Below, piece after piece: positions 33,404-46,519 of a DNA stretch of 64,000 nt. Within the stretch, counting starts at the first letter, position 1, and every line of letters starts with the position of its first letter. The DNA is from Mytilus trossulus (Eukaryota; Mollusca; Bivalvia; Mytilida; Mytilidae): the NCBI RefSeq assembly GCF_036588685.1, contig NW_026963313.1, positions 124,001 to 188,000 on the forward strand, in the 5' to 3' direction. A program made the translations under genes and the position numbers. The notes under the pieces are model-generated. The model saw only the letters and a program-made list of their open reading frames with translations. It had not been told where the DNA came from and did not search any database.

Positions 33404-36400
33404 GCAGAAAGATGGACATAGGGATAGCAGTGGCATTAGCTAACTTTTTCAAAGCTTTATATTTTAGAAGGTGGGAGACCTTGATGCTTTATACTTTGTA
33501 TATGAATGCCTCATATTACAAAGTTTACGTCAGTCACATGTCCAATGTTCTTGACCTCATTTTCATGGTTCATGGACTACTTGAAAAAAAGTTAAGATGT
33601 TTTGTACTGTTAAATTCTCTCTTATTATAAGTAATACGATAACTAACTATATTTGGTATGTGTGTACTTTGCAAGGTCCTCATGGACGTCAGACAGTTTT
33701 CACTTGACCTGGACCTCATTATACGGATCAGTGAACAAAGTCAAGGTATGGTGTTATAGTCCGTATTTTAGATACTATAGGCAAATAAGTATATTATATT
33801 TGGTGTATGGAAGAACTGTAAGCTGTACATGTCCAACTGACAGGTGTCATCTGACCTTGACCTCATTTTCATTATTCAGTGGTCAAAGTTAAGATTTTGA
33901 ATTTTTTTATAATACTATATGCAATAGGTCAACTATATTTGGTGTATGGAAATATTTTATTAAAATTGAGAATGGAAATGGCGAATGTGTCAAAGAGACA
34001 ACAACCCGACCAAATAAAAAACAACAGCAGAAGGTCACCAACAGGTCTTCAATGTAGCGAGAAATTATCTATATGTCAGTCACACAGGTTTTATTTGATC
34101 TTGACCTCATTTTCACGGTTCATTGCTGTGTCAATTTTTTGTGTGTTGTTCTACTTTTCATTTTTTTTTAAACATTTTTTATTATTTATGGATTAACAGG
34201 CATTTACATAAATTATCTATAGTGGCACATAATAAAGCAAGCAAGAAAAATAAGCATAATCAAGCAAAAAACAGTAAACAAAAATAACTAATAATACGAT
34301 ATACTATTACGGAATATGGATGAAGTATAACATTTTCATCAAAAAATATATAGTGATAATGGAAATTACATTTCAGGCACATCTATATAAAATAATTCAC
34401 TATTAAATTAATTAATGATTTTATCCCGGGGGTTCCAGTACATGTTATAATCTTTCACACTCATATGTTTTGAGGAATTATGTTTTTCTAAAATCAAATT
34501 TTCTTTGATATAGTTTTTAAGTCCCTCTATGTGATCTGTATATAAAATACTTAACAAGTAAAATGACTTTATTTTTTATAAAATAAAGTTTATAGTTATC
34601 ATAAAGACCAAACATGACTATATCTATATTAAGTGGAATTTCAATATGTGTTGTTTCAAAAATCCAGGCATTCAGATCTGCCAAATGTCTGCTACAATAT
34701 GACAGCCCCACAATAAGTGTTCTATGGTTGCTGGTTCTTCCTTGCAAAATGTACATAAATTACACTGTACACGTTTCATCTTTAAAAGTAAAGTATTAGT
34801 ACCTAAAATACGGTGAATAATTCGGTATTGAAACCAACAAAGCTTGTTATTTTTTGAAATTTTAGTGACACAGTTATGGATTTTTTTCCAATCCCCAATA
34901 ACGTTATTTAATATACCCTCCCATTTTCGCTCAGCTGCTATTACAGCTGGTATCGCACCTTGATTTAATATATTATACATGTCTTTTGAACCTTTGTTTG
35001 ACTTGAAAAAAATGTTTATATTAAAAGGTAACAGAGCTTGTTGTTGTTTTTCCCTTTCAGTGTTGATTCCCATTGATTGTAGCCATTGTTTTAATGTTAC
35101 TTTAATACCATAAAATTGTAAAAATGTGGGTTTAAAAGAATTTAGCTGTTCAAAATTTTGATAAGACAATATATTTCTTGCTTATCTAGAAGGTCATTTA
35201 CAGTCCATATCCTGTTTAGTGCCCAGCTTCTATAATAAACACTGACGTTATCAATTTTAATGTTCTCATTATTCCAGATAGATGAAGATATGACTTCCTC
35301 AAAATAGCGAGGATGTCGAAATCTCGACATGTTTTTCCAGGCACAAATAACTCCTTTCCAAAAAACGTTATCTAAATTTTTAGTTGTTCCAAAATAAGCC
35401 AACTCTGTAAAATTTATATTTTGTGTAGCAGTAAATAATTTGACCCACTTTGAATTTGAATTAAATAATCTCCTAACCCAGGTCAATTTTAGCCTTTGTA
35501 TAAAATTTCTCAAATTAATCATTTTTAAGCCACCTCTGCAGTATTCTTGACATATTAAAGAGCACCCGATTTACCTTGTCATGTTTACCATCACAAATGA
35601 AAGCATACATTTTACTTTTGAGTTGTTGTAGTACATTTTCATTTGGACTTGGTATGGATAAGAATAGATGATTCAATTTTGATATAATTAAAGATTTTAT
35701 AATAGTTATTTTACCAAACGGAGTAAGCGACTGTTTTGACCATTTTTGTATAATACTTTCTATTTCTTGAATTCGAGGAGCATAATTTAGATTTAACAAT
35801 CTATCCAAATCAACACACAAAGTGAAACCCAATAATGTGAAGGTACTGGAACCCCATTTCAATCCCCACTTTACGCATATTTTATCTTGACCATGTTTTT
35901 TACTTCCTATCCATATAACATTTGTTTTATCTAAGTTACTTTTCAGTCCTGATATCTCAGCATAGAATTGCAAGATACGGAGGGATGCATCTAAAGAAGA
36001 AGGAGATCCATCTAAAATAAAGTGATGTATCATCAGCATATTGAGACAATATACACTCTGTATTATCTATCGTTATACCTTTAATATCATTATTATTTCT
36101 GACTAAAATGCCAAGTATTTCTGCACATAGCAAGAAAAGGTAAGGAGACAAAGGATCTCCTTGTCTACAACCTCTTTCCACACGAAAAAAATCTGACAGA
36201 CAACAATTTTGAGTTACTGTTGAAGAAATATTATTTTAAAATGTTTTTATCCAGTTCATGATGGATTCTCTAAAATTAAAATATTTAAGTGTCTCAAATA
36301 AAAATGACCAGGAGATAGAGTCGAATGCTTTTTTAAAATCAATCAAGAGTAATATACCAGGATGTCTATTTCCTCTGTAAAATGTAAAATATCGTATATA

Positions 36401-37076
36401 AGTCTAAAGTTCTCCCCAATAAATCTCCCAGGAATAAAGCCTGTTTGGTCAGAATTAATCAGTTTATTAAGAACTGACTTTATTCTCTCTACTATACAGC
36501 TAGATGCTAATTTATAAATTGAGTTTAAAAGGGTAATTGGACGCCATTTTTTTTTAAAAATGGGCTGTTTTTCTTGAACTATTAGCAATGGTCAACCATA
36601 TTTGTTGTATGGAATAATTGTTAGATGTACCTGCCTGCCTTTCATGGTTCGTCTGACCTTGACCTCATTTTCATGGTGCATTGGTCAATGTTTAATTTTC
36701 TTTGTTAATGACAGTTGCAATAAAGCTGAATATCAACATAGTATTATACATATATTGACTGGGTGTGAGGGTAAAAGCAAGTTTGTTGTCCGTGAGATAC
36801 CAACTATTGCTCGAGTCGAAGCCCAAGGGCGGCGAACAGATCATGTTCCACAGCATTAGTTCTGATTTATTTGGTGTAATGAAATGATTATAAAGTGTCA
36901 CATGACCTTGACCTCTCTTTTATGGTTTACTGGACAATGTTTAGTCTTTGTGGTTTTGTCTATTTATCAGATATCATAAGCTATAGGTCAATTGTATTTG
37001 GTATATGGAACGATTGTAGGGTGTACTGTCTGTCTGGCAGGGTTAATTTGACCTTGCTCAATTTTCATTGCTAATT
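33404..37076 (+). repeat. segmental duplication, copy 1
   Basis: Aligned with 39071-42730 at a constant offset of about 5667 bp, with only scattered substitutions and small indels. Starts CAGAAAGATGGACATAGGG and ends TTTTCATTGCTAATT. It contains units of a ~180-bp periodic repeat (TGACCTTGACCTCATTTTCA, TTTGGTGTATGGAA), an inserted AGACAACAACCCGACC-family fragment (33960-34080) and a decayed LINE (34160-36592). Small frames inside it are shadows of these repeats. Confidence 0.9.
34160..36592 (-). pseudogene. 5'-truncated L1/Tx1-like LINE reverse transcriptase, copy 1
   Basis: Reverse transcriptase pieces on the minus strand, in order: WRPITLLNSIYKLAS and SDQTGFIPGRFIGENFRLIY (36588-36343); GCRQGDPLSPYLFLLCAEIL and the catalytic LSQYADDTSLYF (36181-36020); PFGKITIIKSLIISKLNHLF (36039-35515); then a thumb/connection region. 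The C-terminal zinc-knuckle CNLCTFCKEEPATIEHLLWG ends near 34673 and the frame closes with RDKIIN at 34408. A short poly(A), seen as a T-run at 34158-34168, marks the 3' end. The frame is broken into several pieces by frameshifts and the 5' part including any endonuclease is missing, so it is dead. Confidence 0.9.
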
Positions 37077-37870
37077 AGGTCTTTCCACTTTTCTGTGGAA
37101 AGACCTATTGTATTTCTTCTGATTATTTTTATATTTTTTTATTCCGCCTAATTTTGTTCTTGCGATAAATGTTTGTTTCGCAATATGTCGCTTAGATATT
37201 TGGTATATGATATCAAACAGTTAATGCCCTTTTGAAATTTACCCTGCGTAACTGAATACTTTTCTTTGTAGGAGTTATCTCCCCAAACACTGTTTTCCTT
37301 GTGAGCGCAACTCCTTCGCAACCGTAAAATATTACGACAAAATTCTTTTGACAAATTGTTCGTTACATCCTCAGGGAATTTTGGGTAATTTGGATCGAAG
37401 CGATTCGATGAAATTTTATAGGAGTTATCTGCCTTTACGGAATAAATTTGTCGGTATGTTTTTTTAACTCATAAACCGTTAACCGTATAACCCTGGAATG
37501 TTTTTATTTGAGTCCCCTGATTCCTCACTTAGAAAATTAGGTCAAGGTCAAAGGTCAAGGTCGTATTTGAGATTTTTATTGGTCTTTGATTTCCATATAA
37601 CTTTGGAATGGTTATAGATACAGAAAATTTACATAGTGAAAAATGTTTGGTACCTCAAGGGGCAACTTTGTTACATTTCGGCTGTATTGGTTTTACCATT
37701 GTGTAAGGGACATAATCCCCATAGATGGTTTATATAAAGCCATTAAAACTCTTAAACAAAATGACCTTGACCCATAGGGTCTTTTGCAATGACATTGTGA
37801 AACAATGACCTTGACAAAGGTCACAAGGTCAAAGGTCAAGGTCATGTACATATGTGATTTGGGGCACTAC
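37077..37870 (+). repeat. hairpin-ended dispersed repeat between the duplicates
   Basis: Begins with a perfect 12-bp stem AGGTCTTTCCAC / GTGGAAAGACCT and a 6-base loop (37077-37106). It contains GGAGTTATCTCC motifs (37270, 37421) and clusters of AGGTCA half-sites (37540-37565 and 37800-37845). It replaces the continuation of the host repeat seen after copy 2. The 68- and 100-codon frames here have no recognisable content. Confidence 0.65.
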
Positions 37871-37896
37871 TTGAAGAGTTTTATGTGTGTTTGTCT

Positions 37897-38478
37897 ACCA
37901 ACCAACCAACCAACCAACCAATCAATCATGATCATGATCAATCAACCAATAATGATCATGATCAATCAATCAATCATGTTTCCGTCTCATGTGTTTAATA
38001 TAGGGTCCAAGATCTTTGTTTCTTTTTCGCTGTTTCAATTGACCCTATCCAACGTGTTTAACCAACCAACCAACCAACTAACCAACCAACCAACCAATCA
38101 ATCATGATCAATCAACCAATAATGATCATGATCAATCAATCAATCATGTTTCCGTCTCATGTGTTTAATATAGGGTCCAAGATCTTTGTTTCATTTTCGC
38201 TGTTTCAATTGACCCTATCCAACGTGTTTAACCAACCAACCAACCAACCAACCAACTAATCATTCAATCAATCAATCAATCAATCAATCATGTATCCGGC
38301 TCATGTGTTTAATATACGGTCCAAGATCTATTTTGTTTCGTTTTCGCTGTTTCAATTGACCCTATCCAACGTGTTTAACCAACCAACCAACTAATCAATC
38401 AATCAATCAATCAATCAAGTAATCAATCAATCATGATCAATCAAGTAATGAATCAATCATGATCATGATCAATCAATC
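37897..38478 (+). repeat. compound AACC/ATCA microsatellite with ~150-bp superunits
   Basis: Runs of ACCAACCAACCAACC and ATCAATCAATC with ATGATCATGATC alternate with a conserved block (CTCATGTGTTTAATATA, GGTCCAAGATC, TTCAATTGACCCTATCC, AACGTGTTTAACC). The block appears three times (about 37983, 38153 and 38297). The remainder to 39070 has no feature I recognise. Confidence 0.9.
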
Positions 38479-39070
38479 ATGTTTCATGAAAAATTGAAAT
38501 TTAATATTGTTCTTGCGTCACTTCTGAAAAAAAATCCACATGTACTCTGAAACTACATGTCCAATCGACCTGAAAATTTGCAGTCAGCAGGGCATACATG
38601 TACTTAAAGTTAATAACAAAAACTTGGTGCAGATATCTCTCAAAGCTTTTCCTAGAGAAAAGAAATGGCAATGCCGTAAAAATCGCTTGCTAGGTCCGTA
38701 AATCTCAGTAAAAACCTACAATAAAATGTCCGCTCCGAGATTGAAATACTAATCTGTGTTACAAACAGGTGCTGAAAAATGTACAATATCAGAAAATAAT
38801 CAATAAATGTGTTTTAAAGTTACACCGGCTCAATTAAATCCAAAACATGCACTGCCCGTGCACTGTCATCAAGATGTCAATTTCCTACAATGACAAAAGA
38901 AATTACATTGTGTACATTCCATCTCTAAACATGTTGTCTGTTCAAAGTCCCCACCTAAAAAGAAATAAAAAGACCAACTTTTCGTTATTATAAACCCAAG
39001 TCACGTGATGTCTCCTTTAATCTGGCGCGCGCGCTGTACCTACAATAAAATAAAAACTTTCCAAACCAAA

Positions 39071-42000
39071 CAGAAAGATGGACATAGGGATAGCAGTGGC
39101 ATTATCTAACTTTTTCAAAGCTTTATATTTTAGAAGGTGGGAGACCTTGATGCTTCATACTTTGTATATGGATGCCTCATATTACAAAGTTTACGTCAGT
39201 CACATGTCCAATGTTCTTGACCTCATTTTCATGGTTCATGGACTACTTGAAAAAAAGTTAAGATGTTTTGTACTGTTAAATTCTCTCTTATTATAAGTAA
39301 TACGATAACTAACTATATTTGGTATGTTTGTACTTTGCAAGGTCCTCATGGACGTCAGACAGTTTTCACTTGACCTGGACCTCATTATACGGATCAGTGA
39401 ACAAAGTCAAGGTATGGTGTTATAGTCCGTATTTTAGATACTATAGGCAAATAAGTATAGTATATTTGGTGTATGGAAGAACTGTAAGCTGTACATGTCC
39501 AACTGACAGGTTTCATCTGACCTTGACCTCATTTTCATTATTCAGTGGTCAAAGTTAAGATTTTGAATTTTTTTATAATACTATATGCAATAGGTCAACT
39601 ATATTTGGTGTATGGAAATATTTTATTAAAATTGAGAATGGAAATGGCGAATGTGTCAAAGAGACAACAACCCGACCAAATAAAAAACAACAGCAGAAGG
39701 TCACCAACAGGTCTTCAATGTAGCGAGAAATTATCTATATGTCAGTCACACAGGTTTTATTTGATCTTGACCTCATTTTCACGGTTCATTGCTGTGTCAA
39801 TTTTTTGTGTGTTGTTCTGCTTTTCATTTTTTTTAAAACATTTTTTTTTATTTATGGATTAACAGGCATTTACATAAATTATCTATAGTGGCACATAATA
39901 AAGCAAGCAAGAAACATAAGCATAATCAAGCAAAAAAACAGTAAACAAAAATAACTAATAATACGATATACTATTACGGAATATGGATGAAGTATAACAT
40001 TTTCATCAAAAAATATATAGTGATAATGGAAATTACATTTCAGGCACATCTATATAAAATAATTCACTATTAAATTAATTAATGATTTTATCCCGGGGGT
40101 TCCAGTACATGTTATAATCTTTCACACTCATATGTTTTGAGGAATTATGTTTTTCTAAAATCAAATTTTCTTTGATATAGTTTTTAAGTCCCTCTATGTG
40201 ATCTGTATATAAAATACTTAACAAGTAAAATGACTTTATTTTTGATAAAATAAAGTTTATAGTTATCATAAAGACCAAACATGACTATATCTATATTAAG
40301 TGGAATTTCAATATGTGTTGTTTCAAAAATCCAGGCATTCAGATCTGCCAAATGTCTGCTACAATATGACAGCCCCACAATAAGTGTTCTATGGTTGCTG
40401 GTTCTTCCTTGCAAAATGTACATAAATTACACTGTACACGTTTCATCTTTAATAGTAAAGTATTAGTACCTAAAATACGGTGAATAATTCGGTATTGAAA
40501 CCAACAAAGCTTGTTATTTTTTGAAATTTTAGTGACACAGTTATGGATTTTTTTCCAATCCCCAATAACGTTATTTAATATACCCTCCCATTTTCGCTCA
40601 GCTGCTATTACAGCTGGTATCGCACCTTGATTTAATATATTATACATGTCTTTTGAACCTTTGTTTGACACGAAAGAAATGTTTATATTAAAAGGTAACA
40701 GAGCTTGTTGTTGTTTTTCCCTTTCAGTGTTGATTCCCATTGATTGTAGCCATCGTTTTAATGTTACTTTAATACCATAAAATTGTAAAAATGTGGGTTT
40801 AAAAGAATATAGCTGTTCAAAATTTTGATAAGACAATATATTACTTGCTTACTTAGAAGGTCATTTACAGTCCATATCCCGTTTAGTGCCCAGCTTCTAT
40901 AATAAACACTGACGTTATCAATTTTAATGTTCTCATTATTCCAGATAGATGAAGATATGACTTCCTCAAAATAGCGAGGATGTCGGAATTTCGACATGTT
41001 TTTCCAGGCACAAATAACTTCTTTCCAAAAAACGTTATCTAAATTTTTAGTTGTTCCAAAATAAGCCAACTCTGTAAAATTTATATTTTGTGTAGCAGTA
41101 AATAATTTTTCCCACTTTGAATTTGAATTAAATAATCTCCTAACCCAGGTCAATTTTAGCCCTTGTATAAAATTTCTCAAATTAATCATTTTTAAGCCAC
41201 CTCTGCAGTATTCTTGACATAAGAGCTCCCGATTTACCTTGTCATGTTTACCATCACAAATGAAAGCATAAATTTTACTATTGAGTTGTTGTAGTACATT
41301 TTCATTTGGACTTGGTATGGATAAGAACAGATGATTCAATTTTGATATAATTAAAGATTTTATAATAGTTATTTTACCAAACGGAGTAAGCGACTGCTTT
41401 GACCATTTTTGTATAATACTTTCTATTTCTTGAATTCGAGGAGCATAATTTAGATTTAACAATCTATCCAAATCAACACAAAAAGTGATACCCAATAATG
41501 TGAAGGTACTGGAACCCCATTTCAATCCCCACTTTACGCATATTTTATCTTGACTATGTTTTTTACTTCCTATCCATATAACATTTGTTTTATCTAAGTT
41601 ACTTCTTTTCAGTCCTGATATCTCAGCATAGAATTGCAAGATACGGAGGGATGCATCTAAAGAAGAAGGAGATCCATCTAAAATAAAGTGATTTATCATC
41701 AGCATATTGAGACAATATAAACTCTGTATTATCTATCGTAATACCTTTAATATCATTATTATTTCTGACTAAAATGCCAAGTATTTCTGCACATAGCAAG
41801 AAAAGGTAAGGAGACAAAGGATCTCCTTGTCACCTCTTTCCACACGAAAAAAATCTGACAGACAACAATTTTGAGTTACTGTTGAAGAAATATTATTATA
41901 AAATGTTTTTATCCAGTTCATGATGGATTCTCCAAAATTAAAATATTTAAGTGTCTCAAATGAAAATGACCAGGAGATAGAGTCGAATGCTTTTTTTAAA

Positions 42001-42730
42001 ATCAATCAAAAGTAATATACCAGGATGTCATTTTCCTCTGTGAAATGTAAAATATCGTATATAAGTCTAAAGTTCTCCCCAATAAATCTCCCCGGAATAA
42101 AGCCTGTTTGGTCAGAATTAATCAGTTTATTAAGAACTGACTTTATTCTCTCTACTATACAGCTAGATGCTAATTTATAAGTTATAAAGGGTAATTGGAC
42201 GCCAATTTTTTTAAAACTGGTCTGTTTTTGTTGAACTATTAGCAATGGTCAACCATATTTGTTGTATGGAATAATTGTTAAATGTACCTGCCTGCCTTTC
42301 ATGGTTCGTCTGACCTTGACCTCATTTTTATGGTGCATTGGTCAATGTTTAATTTTCTTTGTTAATGACAGTTGTAATTAAGCTGAATATCAACATAGTA
42401 TTATACACATATTGACTGGGTGTGAGGGTGAAAGCACTTTGTTGTCCGTGAGATACCAACTATTGCTCGAGTCGAAGCCCAAGGGCGGCGAACAGATCAT
42501 GTTCCACAGCATTAGTTCTGATTTATTTGGTGTAATGAAATGATTATAAAGTGTCACATGACCTTGACCTCTCTTTCATGGTTTACTGGACAATGTTTAG
42601 TTTTGTGGTTTTGTCTATTTATCAGATATCATAAGCTATAGGTCAATTGTATTTGGTATATGGAACGATTGTAGGGTTACTGTCTGTCTGGCAGGGTTAA
42701 TTTGACCTTGCTCAATTTTCATGGCTAATT
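39071..42730 (+). repeat. segmental duplication, copy 2
   Basis: Counterpart of 33404-37076. After its end the ~180-bp host repeat continues (GATTAATATTTTCGTAC onward to about 43170), so this copy keeps the original right-hand context, whereas copy 1 is cut by the hairpin-ended repeat. Confidence 0.9.
39828..42246 (-). pseudogene. 5'-truncated L1/Tx1-like LINE reverse transcriptase, copy 2
   Basis: Same truncated LINE as copy 1. The middle region (41705-40764) is one 313-codon frame here where copy 1 has two, so copy 1 gained a disabling change after duplication. Conversely a small deletion near 41830 removes the residues before GDPLSPY present in copy 1, and the catalytic block reads LSQYADDKSLYF. 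The zinc-knuckle is intact in sequence (40400-40350) and the frame closes with RDKIIN at 40075. Confidence 0.9.
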
Positions 42731-43170
42731 GATTAATATTTTCGTACTTTTGTCAGTTTATCACATACTATAAGTAAAAGCCTAATAGGTGATTTTTTTT
42801 TGTGTATGGAATTATTGTAAGGTGCATATGTTTGTCTAGCAGGGTTTAAAGGACCTTGATTTAGTTTTCATGGTTCATTTGTCAATATTTAGTTTTTGTG
42901 GTTTGATCTGTTTCTCTGGTACTACTAAGATAGTACCACTATATTTAGTGTATGGAATGATTGGAAAGAGTACATGAAATCGTTGATCTGACTGTGGCAT
43001 CAGCTTCAAAGACCATTGGTAATATTAAGATTATGTGGTATTTGCAATAAAACCTCCATATATTACACTGACTATCAATCATTAGTAAAACATTTAATCT
43101 AGTATCTGTGATGACTTCATATATGATAAGATGCTCATCTACTGTTAAAAGACCAGGACAAAATGGCAAA
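42731..43170 (+). repeat. ~180-bp periodic host repeat, right flank
   Basis: Further units with TGTATGGAATTATTGTAAGG, GGACCTTGATTTAGTTTTCA and a TTTTGTGGTTTGATCTG block, matching the units inside both duplicates in period and order. The adjoining stretch 43200-43960 contains no gene I can support. Confidence 0.7.
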
Positions 43171-43969
43171 AACTCCAAACATACCTGTGATACGATAACA
43201 GCTTCTCGAACAGGATTTTCTGTCTGTGAAAACTAAAAACTAAGTTGTGATATAACACATGTTTATTTCGGCTGTATTCGTCTCTCTTCGGTAAGGATTC
43301 AGATAATTGGTTTTATTGGAAATGATTCTAAGGCCATTTTTATGAATTTTTCTTTTTTTTTCAATATCCCATTAAAAAGATTAACGACAACGTGATAAAA
43401 ATTGCGTACACCCCTATGTATAGCCCCCATCACTGTAAATACAATGAAATAACATTTTTATTGAAATTCATAGGTTCTGCATAGACATCTAACTTGTTAA
43501 CGACATATTTATTACTTAATAATAACACATATAGTAGAAAATTATATTATCTAGATATACAGATGAGTAAATTATTCATGGACATAGGGATCATTGAAAA
43601 AGCAATAGACTGGGTTATTGAACCAATGGGAATATAATTTAATTATGAAGAATTGACCTCGTTTTCGCTCAATCAATTAGCACATTTTCCACGCTAGAAT
43701 TAATTCCTTCGGTAGATTTATTTTGTCCCGTAGTAAGTGTTAAAAAATTCAACATACGACTCTCTTACTTCAGCAAGGTTTTTTTTTTATTGGAAGTATA
43801 ACTAAATACAAAAATTAATCCTGGTATCTATGATGAGTTTATTTACAACCGCATCTGTGCTGACATAAATTATCATTGGTATGGTCATATTTATAAATTA
43901 ACTTTTTCAAAAATTTTGCGTTTTTGAAATACTAAGGCTTTTTTACCCAAGGAATAGATTACCTTAGCT

Positions 43970-44155
43970 GTATTATGAATTTTGGTCCACAATGCTCTTC
44001 AGCATCTATCTTTCTTAGTAAAATTGAGAAAGAAAATTTATTAGACCTTTTTAAGGTTTTTGTATTCGTGCGTCACTGATGTGTCTTTTGTAGACGAAAC
44101 GTGCATCTGGCGTAAATATTAAATTTAATCCTGGTATCTATGATGAGTTTATTCA
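43970..44155 (-). repeat. dispersed repeat, GCGCGTTTCGTCTAC family
   Basis: GGTCCACAATGCTCTTCAGC, GCGTCACTGATGTGTCTTTT, AGACGAAACGTGCATCTGGC and a CTATGATGAGTTTATTC end. A related CTATGATGAGTTTATTTAC end is also present at 43826. Confidence 0.75.
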
Positions 44156-44299
44156 CGATAACTACAATTGGCCTGGAAACTTTATGACGTTTCATATCTT
44201 ATTGTTCTTCGTTATGTGGTGGAGGACGTGGTTTTTGATTACAGACCCTTGATTGTTTCTGTTGAATTAATGTCTAACTTATATAAACTCTAGATAATT

Positions 44300-44505
44300 A
44301 TGACTGGACATTTGTTGCGACTGGCGTACAAAAACTATATAAAACCATGGTTAATGAATCATTTTCTACATAAGAACATGTCTGTACCAAGTCAGAAATA
44401 TGAAGGTTGTTATCCATTCGTTTGATGTGTCTAAGCTTTTTTATTGGGTACTTTTCTTTTTTAATTTTCCTCGGAGTTAAGTATTTTTGTGATTTTACAT
44501 TTTGG
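44300..44505 (+). repeat. dispersed repeat, GAGTTCAGTATTTTTGTGA family
   Basis: GACATTTGTTGCGACTGGCG, GTCTGTACCAAGTCAGAAAT, CATTCGTTTGATGTGTCTAA and GAGTTAAGTATTTTTGTGA blocks, parallel to 18050-18260. A reversed GAGACAACTC fragment follows at 44810-44855. Confidence 0.75.
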
Positions 44506-44982
44506 TATATACACTATTCAACTATTGCAATGTATTATCTATTTTGTCGTTGTACGTGTCTCAGTGATGTTTATCCTACATCTATCTTCTAAATAATGAG
44601 GCTACACAAATCGAAATAGAGTTCTTTGACTCTTTGAAACCTGTCCCTATCGCGGTATCCAGGATGTAAAACTCTATGAGTTTTCACCATGAAGATTTTT
44701 CATAAAAGAATGTTTTAATTATTCCAACCATGTTGCACTTAATATCTTCAATTCAGTGGCATATAAATTCAGAGAAAGATTCACTGGAAATAATATTGTG
44801 TCTTGTAGTGAGTTGTCTCATTGGCAGTCACACCACATCTTCTTTAAATTTAAAAACGAATTCATTAACAAACAAGGTAAATAAAGGCAACAGTATACCT
44901 GTGTTCAAAAGTCATAAATCAAATGAGAAAAAATCTAATCCGGGATACAAAGTAAAACCGAGGAAAACACATCAACTATGAG

Positions 44983-45125
44983 ATAAACTCATCATAGATG
45001 CCAGGACTAAATTTTGTATATACGCCAGACGCGCGTTTCGTCTACAAAAGACTCATCAGTGACGTTCGAAAAAGCCAAATAAAGTACGAAGTTGGACGAA
45101 ACAACTGAAGTGCAAAAAAAAACCC
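44983..45125 (+). repeat. dispersed repeat, GCGCGTTTCGTCTAC family
   Basis: GATAAACTCATCATAGATGC, CGCCAGACGCGCGTTTCGTC, AAAAGACTCATCAGTGACG and AAGTACGAAGTTGGA blocks. Confidence 0.8.
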
Positions 45126-45534
45126 CAAATAAACGTCAACTTACATAGAAAAGTAAAATTTGATAACTGCTAGAGGTAACATAATAAAGAATAAGATTGA
45201 ATTTATTAGATCTTTTGACGCATAAAAGACCAAATCAGAAATTCATAACAATATCTCTGAAATGGTCCATTACATTAACAATATATTGACAACAATAATG
45301 TTTTTTTTACAATAGTTAATACGATTAAAATTGTTTTTAGATTCTCCTCTACCATTTTAAGATTCGATTATATTTAAAAAAAAATAACACTTAATCCAAT
45401 TTTGCTGAACTCGTGCCAATATTATACATTATTACAAACTTGTTTAAAAAGAAGTTGGTTGGACATTATTATTAAGAAAATATATAAGATATTGATATTA
45501 AGGAGTACTGGTTTTAAATAAATTCTGTATATAT

Positions 45535-45690
45535 AAAATTGAGAATGGAAATGGGGAATGTGTCAAAGAGACAACAACCCGACCAAAATAAAAAAAACAC
45601 AACAGCAGAAGGTCACCAACAGGTCTTCAATGTAGCGAGAAATTCCCGCACCCGGAGGCGTCCCTCAGCTGGCCCCCATATATATAACTG
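45535..45690 (+). repeat. dispersed repeat, AGACAACAACCCGACC family
   Basis: ATTGAGAATGGAAATGGGGA, GTGTCAAAGAGACAACAACC, CAGAAGGTCACCAACAGGTC and CCCGCACCCGGAGGCGTCC. It is the inverse of 46640-46795 about 1 kb away. Confidence 0.85.
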
Positions 45691-45734
45691 GTTTTAACCA
45701 AACTAAAAAAGGATCTTGAATTGGTATACTGAAC

Positions 45735-45990
45735 TGGTGTTAACTGCTATCGGTATATTAGTCTTTTTTTGAACAGGAACCGGTTTCGATATCTGATACT
45801 AACTTCGATATAAAGATCATGGTTTAACTGGATTTGGTATGTTGATCTGGTTTAAACTGGAATCGGTACATAAATCTGGTTTTAACTGGATTTTGTATGT
45901 TGATCTTGTTTGAACTGGAATCGGTACATATAAATCTGCTTTGAACTGGAAACGGTATATATATCACGGTTTGACTGGTATATGGATCAG
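45735..45990 (+). repeat. ~30-bp minisatellite
   Basis: About eight irregular units built around AACTGGAATCGGTACATAAA, TCTGGTTTTAACTGG and GGTATGTTGATCTGGTTT. Unit length varies between about 28 and 33 bp. A short minus-strand frame over it is repeat translation. Confidence 0.8.
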
Positions 45991-46519
45991 AAATTAACCT
46001 CAAATTTTGACTCCACAATTGTTCCAAAGCTTGACGATCATTCATTCGTTGTTGGTGATAGTTAGTTTGAAGTCATCATCAGATCCAGAAAAGCATTGTC
46101 ATCAATTTCTCGATTTGACGACTAATTTGAAGTAGGTCATCTTCTATTTCTTGGTTCATTGTATCCTCTGAGTTAATCATATTGTGTACAAATGACATCG
46201 CCATTGCAATTCAAAATTTGGAGTTAAATAGAAGCCCTTCCTGAAAAAATAGACAAACTTATGATTTGGATGGTTATCAATTATTTAACATTAAAGCGTG
46301 GATTGTGTTAAATATTTGCTTTGTATTGTAGGGCAAAAAATGACTGAAGATTTTGAAAATTAAGAAAGACTGACTCATTTGATAAAGGGGTAAAGTTGTG
46401 TTGAAATATATAAAAGTATCAAACATTTTTTTTATAATGTTCTGAGTGGTTATTTATTAAAAGTATTTCAATGCTTCTAGTATTGCTTTGTATTGTATAG
46501 TATTGTATTGTATCAGCAT

